This document shows, one piece after another, positions 25,921 to 34,837 of a DNA stretch of 64,000 nt. Position 1 is the stretch's first letter; each line of letters starts with the position of its first letter. The position numbers and the translations under genes were made by a program. The stretch comes from Alphaproteobacteria bacterium (GTDB lineage Bacteria > Pseudomonadota > Alphaproteobacteria > UBA2966): NCBI GenBank assembly GCA_018650465.1, contig JABIFY010000090.1, forward strand, positions 1 to 64,000. The letters run 5' to 3'. The notes beneath the pieces are model-generated. The model was given only the letters and a program-made list of their open reading frames with translations, searched no databases and was not told the DNA's origin.

Positions 25921-25984
25921 GGGTGGGGATGGGGATTATCCGCTCTTGTTTGAATTGCCGGTATAGAACTTGACGCTAAACACG

Positions 25985-26086
25985 CCGTCACCCCGCACTT
26001 GATGCGGGGTCTGCGCCTGTGTTGTAAGGCACGATGCATCCCAATTTGGCCACCGCATGGACCCCGCATCAAGTGCGGGGTGACGG
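25985..26086. repeat. Dispersed palindromic intergenic repeat (copy 2, paired)
   Basis: Two perfect 27-bp inverted arms (25985-26011 and 26060-26086), each itself nearly palindromic (CCGCACTTGATGCGG core), flank a 48-base spacer. The element lies between the ends of convergent genes (methyltransferase and iolB). It could fold into a cruciform or act as a bidirectional transcription stop. Confidence 0.8.
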
Positions 26087-26130
26087 TGTAGATGATTTCA
26101 CTGCCTGCGCTGACAATCAATCCAATCCCA

Positions 26131-26940
26131 TCAATCCTGTTTCTGCGCAATCCAGTCGTGGTCGGGGTCGTTCTTGAAATGCCATTCACGTAAAGGTCCG
26201 GCCATGACGTTCAGGTAATAAAGGTCATAACCATGTGGTGTGCCGACCGGGTGATAGCCACGCGGTACCATGACCACATCGCCGTCTTCCACGGCCATGG
26301 TTTCATCCAGGCTGCGGTCGTCGGTGTAAACCCGCTGGAAGGCAAAACCCTGGGACGGGTTCAGGCGGTGATAATAGGTTTCCTCAAGGTTGGTTTCCTC
26401 AGGGGAATTATCTGTGTCATGTTTATGCGGCGGATAGCTGGACCAGTTACCGGCCGGGGTGACGACCTCAACCACCAGCAAACTGTCGGCGGGTTGGTCG
26501 TCTGGCAGGATGTTGCAGACATGACGCACATTTGTGCCCGTGCCGCGGGTCTCGCGGCTCATGTCGTCTGGCGCTATCAGGCGCACGGCGTGGTTGCCCT
26601 TGCCGGGTGCAGAACAGACGGCAAGCGTTAATTCCGATGTGGCTGTGACGCTGAAGTGACTGCTCGAGGGCACATAAACCGCATGCGGTGCCTGGCCATC
26701 AAACAAGGATGTGCGACCGCCAACACTATTAAAGCTTTCACCCCCGGCGTTGATGTCAGCGGAACCCAAAACTGTGACCAGACAAATCTCGCGGCTGTCT
26801 GTGTCGCGGGTAATGCTCATGCCGGGCCTCATTCGCAGAAGCTCAAACCCCACATGGGGCCAACCGGCAGATTCCGGGGTGATACATTGCACGGTGCCGT
26901 TGGCGTCGGGCTGTTGTGGTTTAACGAGCAGGCTGGTCAT
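26131..26940 (-). CDS. iolB: 5-deoxy-glucuronate isomerase
   Basis: A 269-residue cupin enzyme that isomerises 5-deoxy-glucuronate to 2-deoxy-5-keto-gluconate in myo-inositol breakdown. Family blocks include LLVKPQQPDANGTVQCITPE near the start, GGRTSLFDGQAPHAVYVPSSS, the metal-site WSSYPPHKHDTDN with two His, EETNLEETYYHRLNPSQGFA, and VVMVPRGYHPVGTPHGYDLYYLNVMAGP. ATG 26940 lies four bases after the iolC stop; a longer in-frame ORF overlaps iolC and is not coding there. It is the last gene of the rpiR-iolC-iolB unit. Confidence 0.94.
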   Translation of the reverse strand: MTSLLVKPQQPDANGTVQCITPESAGWPHVGFELLRMRPGMSITRDTDSREICLVTVLGSADINAGGESFNSVGGRTSLFDGQAPHAVYVPSSSHFSVTATSELTLAVCSAPGKGNHAVRLIAPDDMSRETRGTGTNVRHVCNILPDDQPADSLLVVEVVTPAGNWSSYPPHKHDTDNSPEETNLEETYYHRLNPSQGFAFQRVYTDDRSLDETMAVEDGDVVMVPRGYHPVGTPHGYDLYYLNVMAGPLREWHFKNDPDHDWIAQKQD

Positions 26941-26944
26941 AAAT

Positions 26945-28864
26945 TTACTCCTGAGCGGCGCTTGATGTGCGCGCATCGCGCCATGTTTGCAACAATTCAC
27001 GATAGTTCCGGGCGATGCGGGCAGTGGCTTCGGCATCGGTGATGTCTTTGGCAAACCAGTCTTCGGCAGCGCTGTAAAAGAGGCTGCGACCAACGGCAAA
27101 ACCTTTGCAGACGGGATAGGCAGCAGCAAGTTCAAAGCCCGCTCGCAATTCATCCATGGGTGCGTTCAGACCCAACATCAATACACCACGGCACCAGGGA
27201 TCGCGGGCCTCGATCAGGGCGCTGATCTTTTCCCAGGTTTCCGTGGCCCTTGGCGGTGATAATTTCCACCAGTCGGGCATAATCCCGGCGTCGTAAAATT
27301 CACCCATAGCTGTCAACAAGGCTTGTTCCGGGTCCATACCGTTCTGTGGCGGAATAACTTCCAGCAACATATCATGACCGGTCGTCAGGCAAGCTTCATA
27401 CAGGTTGGACACGGTCTGGATTTGCGCATCTTTCAGGGCTTGGTCGTCGTTGGGGTGGTAAGAGACCAGACACTTGGCCACATGGCTTTCGGGCCAGTCG
27501 TGCAAAGTCGCCGCGATATTTGGTCCACCTTCAAATTGCAGTGGACGGGAGCCGGGCAATTCAACCGGACGGGCCACCCACAATGTCCCGTCACTGGCCT
27601 GGGCCAGACTGTCGAAACCGTATTTGTCATCAATGATCACACCAAAGCCCGCAGAATTATCCGAGGCATTGCGGGCACCTTCGGCAATCAGGCGTTTGAA
27701 CTGGCTGATGTCTTCCGGGGAAGCGCTGTTTTTCTCAGCGATTTCTTCAAACTGGCCGCGATGGTCAAAGGCAATGGCACATACTTCGCGCCATTGTTTT
27801 TTGCGATTGGTGGTGCGGTGGATGTGCGAAAGTTTTTTGTCGTGGCGCAGGCGAATTTCTGAACTGCCTTCTTCCAGAAAGATCTGCAATTCCTGCCAAC
27901 TGGGAATGGCCGGTGCACAGCCGTGGCGTGATACAACGATGGCGCCACAGGCATTGCCAAACCGGCAGCAGGTTTCCCAATCTTCTCCAGCGACCCAGCC
28001 GCGCAGGAAGCCGGACATGAAACCGTCACCTGCGCCTAAGGTATTAAAGACCTCGATCTTGCGACCGGTTACGGTAATGCCTTTTTCCAGGTCATCAGGA
28101 ATGACGTCCGGGAAAACAACGCAACCCATGGGTCCGCGTTTTACAACAATGGCGGCTTGCGAAAGCGCCCGGATATTTTTGACGGCTTGCAAAGTATTTG
28201 TTGAACCGCCCGCAATATGAATTTCTTCTTCCGTGCCGACGATCAGGTCACAATCGGCCAGGATTGTTTGCACGTGCGCCGTCACATCGGCGGATTCAAC
28301 AAAGCGGCTTTCGCCATCGCCATGGGATGTCAGGCCCCAGGCAACGGGACGATAATCAATGTCGAGAACGACTTTGGTGCCGGCCTTTTTGGCTGCGGCC
28401 TGGGCCTTGCGGCTGGCCTCTTCGACGCCGGGTTGCGAAAAATGTGTGCCGGTCAGAACCAGGGCTTTGGCCGAGGCGATATAAGCCGGGTCAATATGCT
28501 CCCCGCTGAGCGCCATGTCGGCGCAGTTCTCGCGATAGAATATATGAGGTGAAGTTTGCAGATCGCGAATGCCCAGAATAACCAGGGCGCTCAAGCGTTC
28601 AGGGTCAGTTGTCACGTGGCTGATATCGACGCCTTCATCGATCAAGGTCTGGCGGATGAAGCTGCCCATTTGTTCGTCGCCGACGCGGGTAATCAAGGCG
28701 CTTTTCAGACCAAGACGGGAACAGCCGACAGAAATATTCGTGGCGCAACCACCAACATATTTGGCAAAGGACTGCATATCTTCCAGCCGTCCGCCGACCT
28801 GTTCGCCATAAAGATCAACGCTGGAGCGCCCCAGGCATATCACATCGAGAGTTCGGTCTTGCAT
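26945..28864 (-). CDS. iolC: Bifunctional 5-dehydro-2-deoxygluconokinase / DUF2090 aldolase-like protein
   Basis: A 639-residue fusion. The N-terminal PfkB kinase (about 1-320) starts LDVICLGRSSVDLYGEQVGG and has the PfkB end motif NTLGAGDGFMSGFLRGW with the catalytic Asp. It phosphorylates 2-deoxy-5-keto-gluconate. The C-terminal DUF2090 domain (about 335-630, from REVCAIAFDHRGQFEEIAEK) is the TIM-barrel type usually annotated as 5-dehydro-2-deoxyphosphogluconate aldolase, the next pathway step (IolJ function). The fusion is common in proteobacteria. It lies between the RpiR regulator gene and iolB. iolD, iolE and iolG are not in this window. Confidence 0.93.
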   Translation of the reverse strand: MQDRTLDVICLGRSSVDLYGEQVGGRLEDMQSFAKYVGGCATNISVGCSRLGLKSALITRVGDEQMGSFIRQTLIDEGVDISHVTTDPERLSALVILGIRDLQTSPHIFYRENCADMALSGEHIDPAYIASAKALVLTGTHFSQPGVEEASRKAQAAAKKAGTKVVLDIDYRPVAWGLTSHGDGESRFVESADVTAHVQTILADCDLIVGTEEEIHIAGGSTNTLQAVKNIRALSQAAIVVKRGPMGCVVFPDVIPDDLEKGITVTGRKIEVFNTLGAGDGFMSGFLRGWVAGEDWETCCRFGNACGAIVVSRHGCAPAIPSWQELQIFLEEGSSEIRLRHDKKLSHIHRTTNRKKQWREVCAIAFDHRGQFEEIAEKNSASPEDISQFKRLIAEGARNASDNSAGFGVIIDDKYGFDSLAQASDGTLWVARPVELPGSRPLQFEGGPNIAATLHDWPESHVAKCLVSYHPNDDQALKDAQIQTVSNLYEACLTTGHDMLLEVIPPQNGMDPEQALLTAMGEFYDAGIMPDWWKLSPPRATETWEKISALIEARDPWCRGVLMLGLNAPMDELRAGFELAAAYPVCKGFAVGRSLFYSAAEDWFAKDITDAEATARIARNYRELLQTWRDARTSSAAQE

Positions 28865-28915
28865 CTTCAGGTCTTCCTGTATTTCCCGGAAAATATGATT
28901 CGATTCCGGGGGCGA

Positions 28916-29749
28916 CTAGGTGAGTGATTTTTCGTTAAGAGATAGCGCTTGCCCCAGTCCAACAACAAGGGTCTGGGCAAGGCAAATGGGGGCAACAAGA
29001 GTGCGGAATGTCTGGTCCGAACCGTTCTTGATTTCGAAACTGACAGAACTGCGGGCGACCAGTGGACTTAAGGGGCTGTCGGTAATGGCAATCATCTTGC
29101 AGCCGGTATCGGACACTTCCGACATCAGGTCGACAACCGCGGGGGTATAGGGGGCAAAACTTATGGCAATGACCGCGTCATCAGGATCAACACGGGCGAT
29201 CTGGTGGCGCAACATGCCCCCGGCCCCGTCGGCCAGCAGACAGCGAATCTCCAGACGTGACAGGGCATAGTGAAGATATTGGGCAACGGCATAAGAGCGC
29301 CCTTGGGCCAGCAAATGAATATCGCGGGCGTCGCGCAAAATCTCGACAGCCTGGGTCAGTTTGGCGGGCGGTGTGTTGCGGCGTAATTGATCCAGCGCCT
29401 CTATGCCAGTGCCGGAAAATTCATCAAGGATTGAGGCGATACCTTCGCGGCCTTCTGATTGCAAATTTTGAATGCGGTCGCGATAGCTTGAGGTGTCCTT
29501 CATCAGGCGGGCGCGGAACAGACGCTGTAAATCGCTGAAGCCGTCAAATTCAAAGGCTTTGGCAAAACGCACGATTGTTGACGGCTGCACATCGGCCTTC
29601 TCGGCCACATAGGTCACGGTTTCCATGGCCACCGTGTCCGGGTGTTCCAGCGCAAAACGGCCAAATTTCTGTAGCTGGCCGGGCAAGTTGTCGTATTTGC
29701 CGGTAATGGCTGTCTGCAAATCATCATAGGTCGTCGGCGCACTGGTCAT
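28916..29749 (-). CDS. MurR/RpiR family transcriptional regulator (iol-linked)
   Basis: A 277-residue regulator with the RpiR HTH (about 40-75: YVAEKADVQPSTIVRFAKAF) and SIS domain (about 130-255: DIHLLAQGRSYAVAQYLHYA and VIAISFAPYTPAVVDLMSEV). It heads the unit with iolC and iolB; RpiR-type IolR proteins control inositol genes in several alphaproteobacteria. It is divergent from a branched-chain-type ABC importer. A perfect inverted repeat lies between them (29771-29800), so it probably controls itself, iolCB and the importer. The effector may be a phosphorylated inositol breakdown product. Confidence 0.88.
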   Translation of the reverse strand: MTSAPTTYDDLQTAITGKYDNLPGQLQKFGRFALEHPDTVAMETVTYVAEKADVQPSTIVRFAKAFEFDGFSDLQRLFRARLMKDTSSYRDRIQNLQSEGREGIASILDEFSGTGIEALDQLRRNTPPAKLTQAVEILRDARDIHLLAQGRSYAVAQYLHYALSRLEIRCLLADGAGGMLRHQIARVDPDDAVIAISFAPYTPAVVDLMSEVSDTGCKMIAITDSPLSPLVARSSVSFEIKNGSDQTFRTLVAPICLAQTLVVGLGQALSLNEKSLT

Positions 29750-29770
29750 CAGATTATAGCCTCATTGCTC

Positions 29771-29800
29771 AAATTCTGTTTTTTCATATGAACAGAATTT
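29771..29800. promoter_or_regulatory. Perfect inverted repeat, candidate RpiR operator
   Basis: AAATTCTGTT (29771-29780) and its exact complement AACAGAATTT (29791-29800) flank a 10-base spacer. The site lies 22 bases upstream of the regulator's start and 8 bases before the -35 of the importer promoter. A 10/10 match is far above chance for this short region. The regulator encoded at 28916 is the obvious candidate ligand. Confidence 0.75.
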
Positions 29801-29807
29801 TCTATGC

Positions 29808-29837
29808 TTGACAAGATTGAAAATTTCTTATTATAGT
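29808..29837 (+). promoter_or_regulatory. Sigma-70 promoter of the branched-chain-type importer operon
   Basis: Consensus -35 TTGACA (29808-29813) and TATAGT (29832-29837, five of six) with an 18-base spacer, or TTATAG at 17. Transcription would start near 29845, giving a leader of about 150 bases before the ATG at 29997. Confidence 0.65.
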
Positions 29838-29996
29838 ATTTTAACGTAATTAAATATGACTATATAGCTTGATTTTGAAAGATATGGCCGCGGCGCTCAA
29901 GCCGCAGCCGCCAAAACAAAAATAATAACAAGAAGACCACAAACCAAGACAACCGAATTAAGACGATCGAAGACTTGAACATAAATGGAGGTAAAT

Positions 29997-31274
29997 ATGT
30001 TTAGCCCTAAAACGAAGCTTTCTTTTTCCAAAATCACCGCAGGCGTCGCTCTGACAGCTGTTTGCACAGTTCTTTCCGCAACAGCCGCCACAGCTGCTGG
30101 CAAGCCGATTGTTATTGGCCTGACATCTGACGCCAGTGGCCAGTACGCCAACTCAGGTGCATCTGATCGCCGTGGCATGAAAATGGCCATCGCCGAATAC
30201 AACGCCAAGGGCGGTGTCCTTGGTCGTCAGATCAAAACTGTTCATATCGATACGGAAACAACCCCGGCCACTGGCTCACGTGTTGCAGAACGCATGATCA
30301 GCCGTGAAAAAGTTGGTTTCATGATCGGCGCTGTCAGCTCCGGTGTGGCCAACGCGATTTCGCAGGTTGCCCAGAAGTATGGCGTTGTTTACCTGAACAC
30401 CAACTCAAGCTCACCCACCGAATCAGGCAAGAACTGCCATCGCGTAAAGTTTGTCTGGGATGGTAATGGCAAGAACTTTGCCCTCGCCGCCGTCAAAAAC
30501 GCTGTAACCGCTTATGGTAAAGACTGGCTGCTGGTCACCAACGATTATGTCTGGGGTCACAACACGTCTAAAGCCACGCGCGGCCTGGCCGTTGCCAATG
30601 GTGCAAAAATTGTTGACGAAATCATGGTGCCACAGGGTACACGCGATTTCTCAACTGTTCTGCTGAAAGTCCAGCAAGCCAAACCATCCGTTGTTGCCGC
30701 CGCCGTTGGTGGTGATGATCAAAAAGCCATGCGCACCCAAATCGCTCAGCTTGGCCTTGGCGACAAGTTTGCATGGATCAACAACCAGCAGGACTGGCCT
30801 GATGTCTACGGCCTGCCCAAGAAAAACCTGTTCGGTGTCTTTGGCACAACCTGGTACTACAAGCTGGACCTGCCGGGCGTAAAAGAATTTGTTGCCAAAT
30901 ATCAGGCAGCTTATCCTGACACCAAAATGAAAGTTCCAGGCAACGTCTTCTACAATGGTTACATGGCCACCAAATCCTTGCTTCAGGCCATCGAAGCCGC
31001 AGGTACAACCAACAACCACGCTGTGATCAAGCAGTTGGAAAACCTGAAAGTGTCTGCCGCAGATCGCATGCAGCACCACGACGCCTGGATGAACCCAAAA
31101 ACGCATCAGATGCAACAGACCGTCTATCTCGCAACCAGCAACCCTGCTGATAGTGCCAAAGACGATATGTTCAAGATCATGTCACAGTCAGCACCTTCTG
31201 CTGTTGCCGACATGAACGCTGAAGCAACCTGTAAGCTCGAAGCTCTGGCCGATACACCACAGCGCGAGTCCTGA
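29997..31274 (+). CDS. Branched-chain/urea-type ABC transporter substrate-binding protein
   Basis: A 425-residue type I periplasmic binding protein of the LivK/AmiC-like family. The signal peptide (FSKITAGVALTAVCTVLSAT, then AATAA) is cleaved near residue 34, before GKPIVIGLTSDASGQYANSG. The family pattern continues with RRGMKMAIAEYNAKGGVLGR, AERMISREKVGFMIGAVSSG and VGGDDQKAMRTQIAQLGL. ATG 29997 has GGAGGT at ideal distance; the in-frame ATG at 29985 overlaps that site. It heads the importer operon. Although the family is named for amino acids, many members bind other small molecules, and the neighbouring genes suggest a sugar, polyol or derived acid. Confidence 0.9.
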   Translation: MFSPKTKLSFSKITAGVALTAVCTVLSATAATAAGKPIVIGLTSDASGQYANSGASDRRGMKMAIAEYNAKGGVLGRQIKTVHIDTETTPATGSRVAERMISREKVGFMIGAVSSGVANAISQVAQKYGVVYLNTNSSSPTESGKNCHRVKFVWDGNGKNFALAAVKNAVTAYGKDWLLVTNDYVWGHNTSKATRGLAVANGAKIVDEIMVPQGTRDFSTVLLKVQQAKPSVVAAAVGGDDQKAMRTQIAQLGLGDKFAWINNQQDWPDVYGLPKKNLFGVFGTTWYYKLDLPGVKEFVAKYQAAYPDTKMKVPGNVFYNGYMATKSLLQAIEAAGTTNNHAVIKQLENLKVSAADRMQHHDAWMNPKTHQMQQTVYLATSNPADSAKDDMFKIMSQSAPSAVADMNAEATCKLEALADTPQRES

Positions 31275-31288
31275 GTCTCCCTGAACTG

Positions 31289-31323
31289 CCGCCCCCGGAC
31301 TGTTACCCGGGGGCGGGTTTTTT
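31289..31323 (+). terminator. Strong intrinsic terminator/attenuator after binding-protein gene
   Basis: A perfect 10-bp GC stem (31289-31298 with 31307-31316) with an 8-base loop is followed by six T (31318-31323). It lies between the binding-protein gene and the permease genes of the same transporter. It will end most transcripts and let a fraction continue, unless a second promoter lies in 31324-31474. Confidence 0.88.
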
Positions 31324-31474
31324 CCCGACTCTTCATTTTTCTTTCTACACATTATTCCTGCGCGCCAAAGCGCTTTAAGTTCCGCTCAAAACGCTTCCGA
31401 TTGTTTGAATGTTTTCGATCAGCTTGTTGCATGCTGATAATTTCACGCACCTAACGGACCCTGACAGCTGACCC

Positions 31475-32404
31475 ATGGATATCATCCTTAATCTTTTGCC
31501 GCATTTGCTGAACGGCCTGGCCCTGGGCCTTCTGTTCGCCCTGATCGCCCTTGGCTTCATGCTGATTGTTGGTGTGATGGAGCTGATCAACCTGGCCCAC
31601 GGCTCGCTGTTTGCGCTGGGTGCCTATGTGGCCATGACCATCATTGACCCCAATCTTTCCGGCTACGGGGCTTTTGGTGAATGGTATATGGGCCTGTCGC
31701 TTACCCTAAGATATATTATTGCCCTGGCATTTGCGCCGGTCATTGTTGCCTTTGTTGGCATGGGCCTGGAAATCTGCATGCGCCGAACCTATGGCAAAAA
31801 AGCTGAATATGGTTTGCTGTTAACCTATGGTGCCGCCCTGGTGCTGGAAGAAACCATTCGTATCACCTGGGGCTCCGCCGAACAGGTTCTGCAAATCCCC
31901 GACGCCATCAGTGGGGCCTTTATCGCTGGTGGCATGATATATTCCAACTATCGTTTTTTTGCCGCTGGATTTGGCCTCGTGCTGATCCTGGTGGTCTGGC
32001 TCTTCCTCGAAAAAACACCTTACGGTTCCATCATCAAGGCCGGTGCCCATGACAGCGAAATGGTCCGGGCACTTGGCGTGAACCTGACCCGCTTGCGCCT
32101 GTTGGTCTTTGGCCTGGGCGCGGGTCTGTCGGCCATTGCGGGCGTGGTGCTGACACCGATCTGGGGCCTGCGTCCGCATGTGGGTGTGGACGTCGTGATC
32201 CCGGCATTCTTGATCATTGTCCTGGGTGGCATTGGTAGTTTCTGGGGTGCCGTCATTGGCGGTATTCTGGTCGGTCTGACCGTTGGCATCGTCGGGGCCC
32301 TCGCCCCTGAATGGTCGCTGATGTCCATGTACATTTTGCTGATCATTGTGATTACCTTCCGCACCCGTGGTTTGCTCGGTAAAAAAAGCGCGCTGGAGAA
32401 TTGA
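31475..32404 (+). CDS. Branched-chain-type ABC transporter permease (LivH family)
   Basis: A 309-residue inner-membrane protein with the LivH-type pattern: LNGLALGLLFALIALGFMLI, VGVMELINLAHGSLFALGAY, and late LTPIWGLRPHVGVDVVIPAF plus IIVLGGIGSFWGAVIGGILV. About eight TM segments. The ribosome-binding site is weak. One base separates its stop from the second permease's ATG. It forms half of the heterodimeric channel. Confidence 0.92.
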   Translation: MDIILNLLPHLLNGLALGLLFALIALGFMLIVGVMELINLAHGSLFALGAYVAMTIIDPNLSGYGAFGEWYMGLSLTLRYIIALAFAPVIVAFVGMGLEICMRRTYGKKAEYGLLLTYGAALVLEETIRITWGSAEQVLQIPDAISGAFIAGGMIYSNYRFFAAGFGLVLILVVWLFLEKTPYGSIIKAGAHDSEMVRALGVNLTRLRLLVFGLGAGLSAIAGVVLTPIWGLRPHVGVDVVIPAFLIIVLGGIGSFWGAVIGGILVGLTVGIVGALAPEWSLMSMYILLIIVITFRTRGLLGKKSALEN

Positions 32405-32405
32405 T

Positions 32406-33395
32406 ATGAGCACCTCCTTCGCCAAAAAAACGCCCTTCATCACCCGGCCCATGATCGTTTTGTTTCTGGCCCTGGGCACATTCCCTTTGTGGGGAACAAG
32501 TGTCGGTCTTTACGATTATCTGGGTGTGGAAATTGTCATCTGGATTATCTATGCCCTGGGCTTCAACCTGCTGCTGGGCTACACCGGCCTGCCGTCCTTT
32601 GGACATGGCGCGTTCTTCGGTGTTGGTGCCTATTCATATGGCCTGTTCCAGCTGAATGTTTTTGAAAGTGTTTGGCTGGCGGTGGCGGCAGGTGTTGTCG
32701 GCGGAGCCGTTGTTGCGGGCCTCGTGGCCTGTTTCATCTCCCATCGCCGGGGCATCTATTACGCTCTGATGACCATCGCCTTCGGGCAGGTTTGCTGGTT
32801 TGTTTCCATGAAATGGCACACCGTAACCGGTGGCGAGGATGGCTTGTTGAATGTCCATCGCGGCACGCTCAATTTGCTGGTGACGGACGCCAGTCTGAAA
32901 GACAACGCCGATCTCTTTTACTTTGCCTTTGCCGTCCTGGTAGCGGTTGTCTTGATCCTCTGGCGTCTGGTGCATTCGCCCTATGGCAAGGCCCTGCAGG
33001 CCATTCGTATGAACCAGATGCGGGCAGGCTTTGTCGGCTATAATGTCTGGCTGATCAAATGGTCGGTCTTCACTTTGTCCGGCGCCATTGCCGGTTTGGC
33101 AGGCGGTTTGTTCGCCATCGCGCAAGAATCAGCCTACCCCGATGTCATGAGCTTACATGCCTCTGGCTTTGTGGTGATGATGACCTTGATCGGCGGTGGA
33201 TTTGTTAGTTTCTGGGGGCCGGTTATCGGGGCAATCGTCTTCTTCGTCGCGCGTGATTTTCTGGGCTCGATCACCGAAACCTGGCTCTTGTGGTACGGCC
33301 TGATGTTCATGGGAGTGATTATCTTCAAACCGGAAGGTATCGCCGGTGCCTTCCAGGATTTTGTTGCCAAGCGCCGGGCAAGGGTGGAGAACTGA
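32406..33395 (+). CDS. Branched-chain-type ABC transporter permease (LivM family)
   Basis: A 329-residue LivM-type permease. The key block is IIYALGFNLLLGYTGLPSFG followed by HGAFFGVGAYSYGL. Later come KALQAIRMNQMRAGFVGYNV and SLHASGFVVMMTLIGGGFVSFWGPVIGA. The ATG lies one base after the LivH-type stop; longer in-frame starts overlap that gene. Together the two proteins make the membrane channel. Confidence 0.93.
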   Translation: MSTSFAKKTPFITRPMIVLFLALGTFPLWGTSVGLYDYLGVEIVIWIIYALGFNLLLGYTGLPSFGHGAFFGVGAYSYGLFQLNVFESVWLAVAAGVVGGAVVAGLVACFISHRRGIYYALMTIAFGQVCWFVSMKWHTVTGGEDGLLNVHRGTLNLLVTDASLKDNADLFYFAFAVLVAVVLILWRLVHSPYGKALQAIRMNQMRAGFVGYNVWLIKWSVFTLSGAIAGLAGGLFAIAQESAYPDVMSLHASGFVVMMTLIGGGFVSFWGPVIGAIVFFVARDFLGSITETWLLWYGLMFMGVIIFKPEGIAGAFQDFVAKRRARVEN

Positions 33396-33396
33396 C

Positions 33397-34140
33397 ATGG
33401 CTTTGTTCGAAGCGATCCATCTGCATAAACGTTTTGGCGACCAGGTCGTGCTGGAAGATATTTCCCTGACCTTTGAAGCGGGTCAGCTTAGCGGGATTAT
33501 GGGGCCAAACGGCGCGGGGAAATCCACATGCTTCAACGTTCTCACCGGCCACTACAAACCAAACGCTGGCAAGGTGATGTTTGAAGGCAAGGATATTACC
33601 GGTCTGCCACCGCGTGTGATCGCGGGCATGGGCATCGCCCGGTCCTTCCAGCTCATGAACTTGTTTGACGAGTTTACGGTGATCGAAAACATTCTGGTCG
33701 CCCTGCCGGAATCCGTTGCGAAAAGCTTTAACATCGGCCACGACATCATGGGTAATTCATCGGCCACGGATCGTGCCGCTGACGTTCTGGCCAAAGTCGG
33801 CCTGACCGGGCGGGAGCTGGAGCTGGCGGGTAACCTGCCTTACGGCGAACGGCGCGCCCTGGAAATCGGCGTGGCCCTGGCGTCCGAGCCACGCTTGTTG
33901 TTCCTGGACGAACCAACTCAAGGGCTGGGCGCTGACGGCACAGCACGCCTTGAGGAGTTGATTGGTGAGCTGAAAAAAACCTATTCCATCGTTATCATTG
34001 AACATGACATGAAGTTCCTGTTTGGTCTGGCCGACACCATTTCGGTGATCCATTGGGGCCAGGTCATTGCACAAGGGTCACCTGATCAGCTGCGCGACAA
34101 CGAATGGGTGCGCGCCTCAAAGATCGGAGACGCCGCATGA
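33397..34140 (+). CDS. ABC transporter ATP-binding protein (LivG family)
   Basis: A 247-residue ABC ATPase with Walker A GPNGAGKST, the LivG-type signature LPYGERRALEIGVAL (a usual variant of LSGGQ in this subfamily), Walker B LLFLDEPTQGL and the switch histidine in IIEHDMKFLFGL. The ATG follows the LivM-type stop by one base. Its TGA overlaps the next ATPase start by four bases. Confidence 0.93.
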   Translation: MALFEAIHLHKRFGDQVVLEDISLTFEAGQLSGIMGPNGAGKSTCFNVLTGHYKPNAGKVMFEGKDITGLPPRVIAGMGIARSFQLMNLFDEFTVIENILVALPESVAKSFNIGHDIMGNSSATDRAADVLAKVGLTGRELELAGNLPYGERRALEIGVALASEPRLLFLDEPTQGLGADGTARLEELIGELKKTYSIVIIEHDMKFLFGLADTISVIHWGQVIAQGSPDQLRDNEWVRASKIGDAA

Positions 34141-34835
34141 TGCTCGACATTCAGAATATCGAAACCTGGTATGGTGAAACCCAAGCCTTGTTTGGTGCGT
34201 CGCTAAATATTGCAGAAGGCGAAGTGGTTGCCTTGTTGGGACCCAATGGTGCGGGCAAGACCACAACTTTACGCTCGATCCTGGGTCTCTCGCCTGCCCG
34301 CAGGGGTACAATCGCTTTTGATGGCAAGGATATTACCAGTACGGCCACGCATGTGATTGCCAATGCCGGTGTGGGTTGGGTGCCGGATGACCGGCGCATC
34401 TTTCCCACCCTGAAGGTCAAAACCAATCTGGCCCTGGGCAAGAAAAAAACCCGCTTCCGGTCCTGGTCGGAAAGTGAGATGTTTGAAATTTTTTCCGCCC
34501 TGGAATATCTCATGGACCGGGATTGTGAAAATCTTTCCGGCGGTGAGATGCAAATGGTGGCGATCAGCCGCGCATTGTTGGGCTCACCTGGCCTGGTGTT
34601 GTTTGACGAACCCTCTCAAGGCCTCGCCCCCAAGGTCGTGCAAGACGTCATGAAAACCATTACCCGCCTTAAAAACGAAGGGATTTCGGTGCTGGTCGTC
34701 GAACAAAATGCCATGAGCGCCCTGGAAGTTTGCGACCGGGTCTATGTTATGGATCATGGCCGCATCGTCCACGAAGGCGGGGCGGCACAACTTCTTGAAG
34801 ACGAAGCCCTGCGCAAGCAGTTGTTGGGGATTTAG
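34137..34835 (+). CDS. ABC transporter ATP-binding protein (LivF family)
   Basis: A 232-residue ABC ATPase with Walker A GPNGAGKTT, canonical signature NLSGGEMQMVAISRAL, Walker B LVLFDEPSQGL and switch histidine position taken by Q in VVEQNAMSAL, as is normal for LivF. It pairs with the LivG-type protein as the energising heterodimer. Another ATPase-like gene follows after two bases. Confidence 0.93.
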   Translation: MMLDIQNIETWYGETQALFGASLNIAEGEVVALLGPNGAGKTTTLRSILGLSPARRGTIAFDGKDITSTATHVIANAGVGWVPDDRRIFPTLKVKTNLALGKKKTRFRSWSESEMFEIFSALEYLMDRDCENLSGGEMQMVAISRALLGSPGLVLFDEPSQGLAPKVVQDVMKTITRLKNEGISVLVVEQNAMSALEVCDRVYVMDHGRIVHEGGAAQLLEDEALRKQLLGI

Positions 34836-34837
34836 CC

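Noticed and set aside
27323-28220. Overlapping plus-strand ORFs of 179 and 248 residues
   Set aside because: Both are shadows of iolC, which is complete and well conserved on the minus strand.
31820-32479. 219-residue ORF on the minus strand
   Set aside because: Antisense to both permease genes of the branched-chain-type importer; shadow frame.
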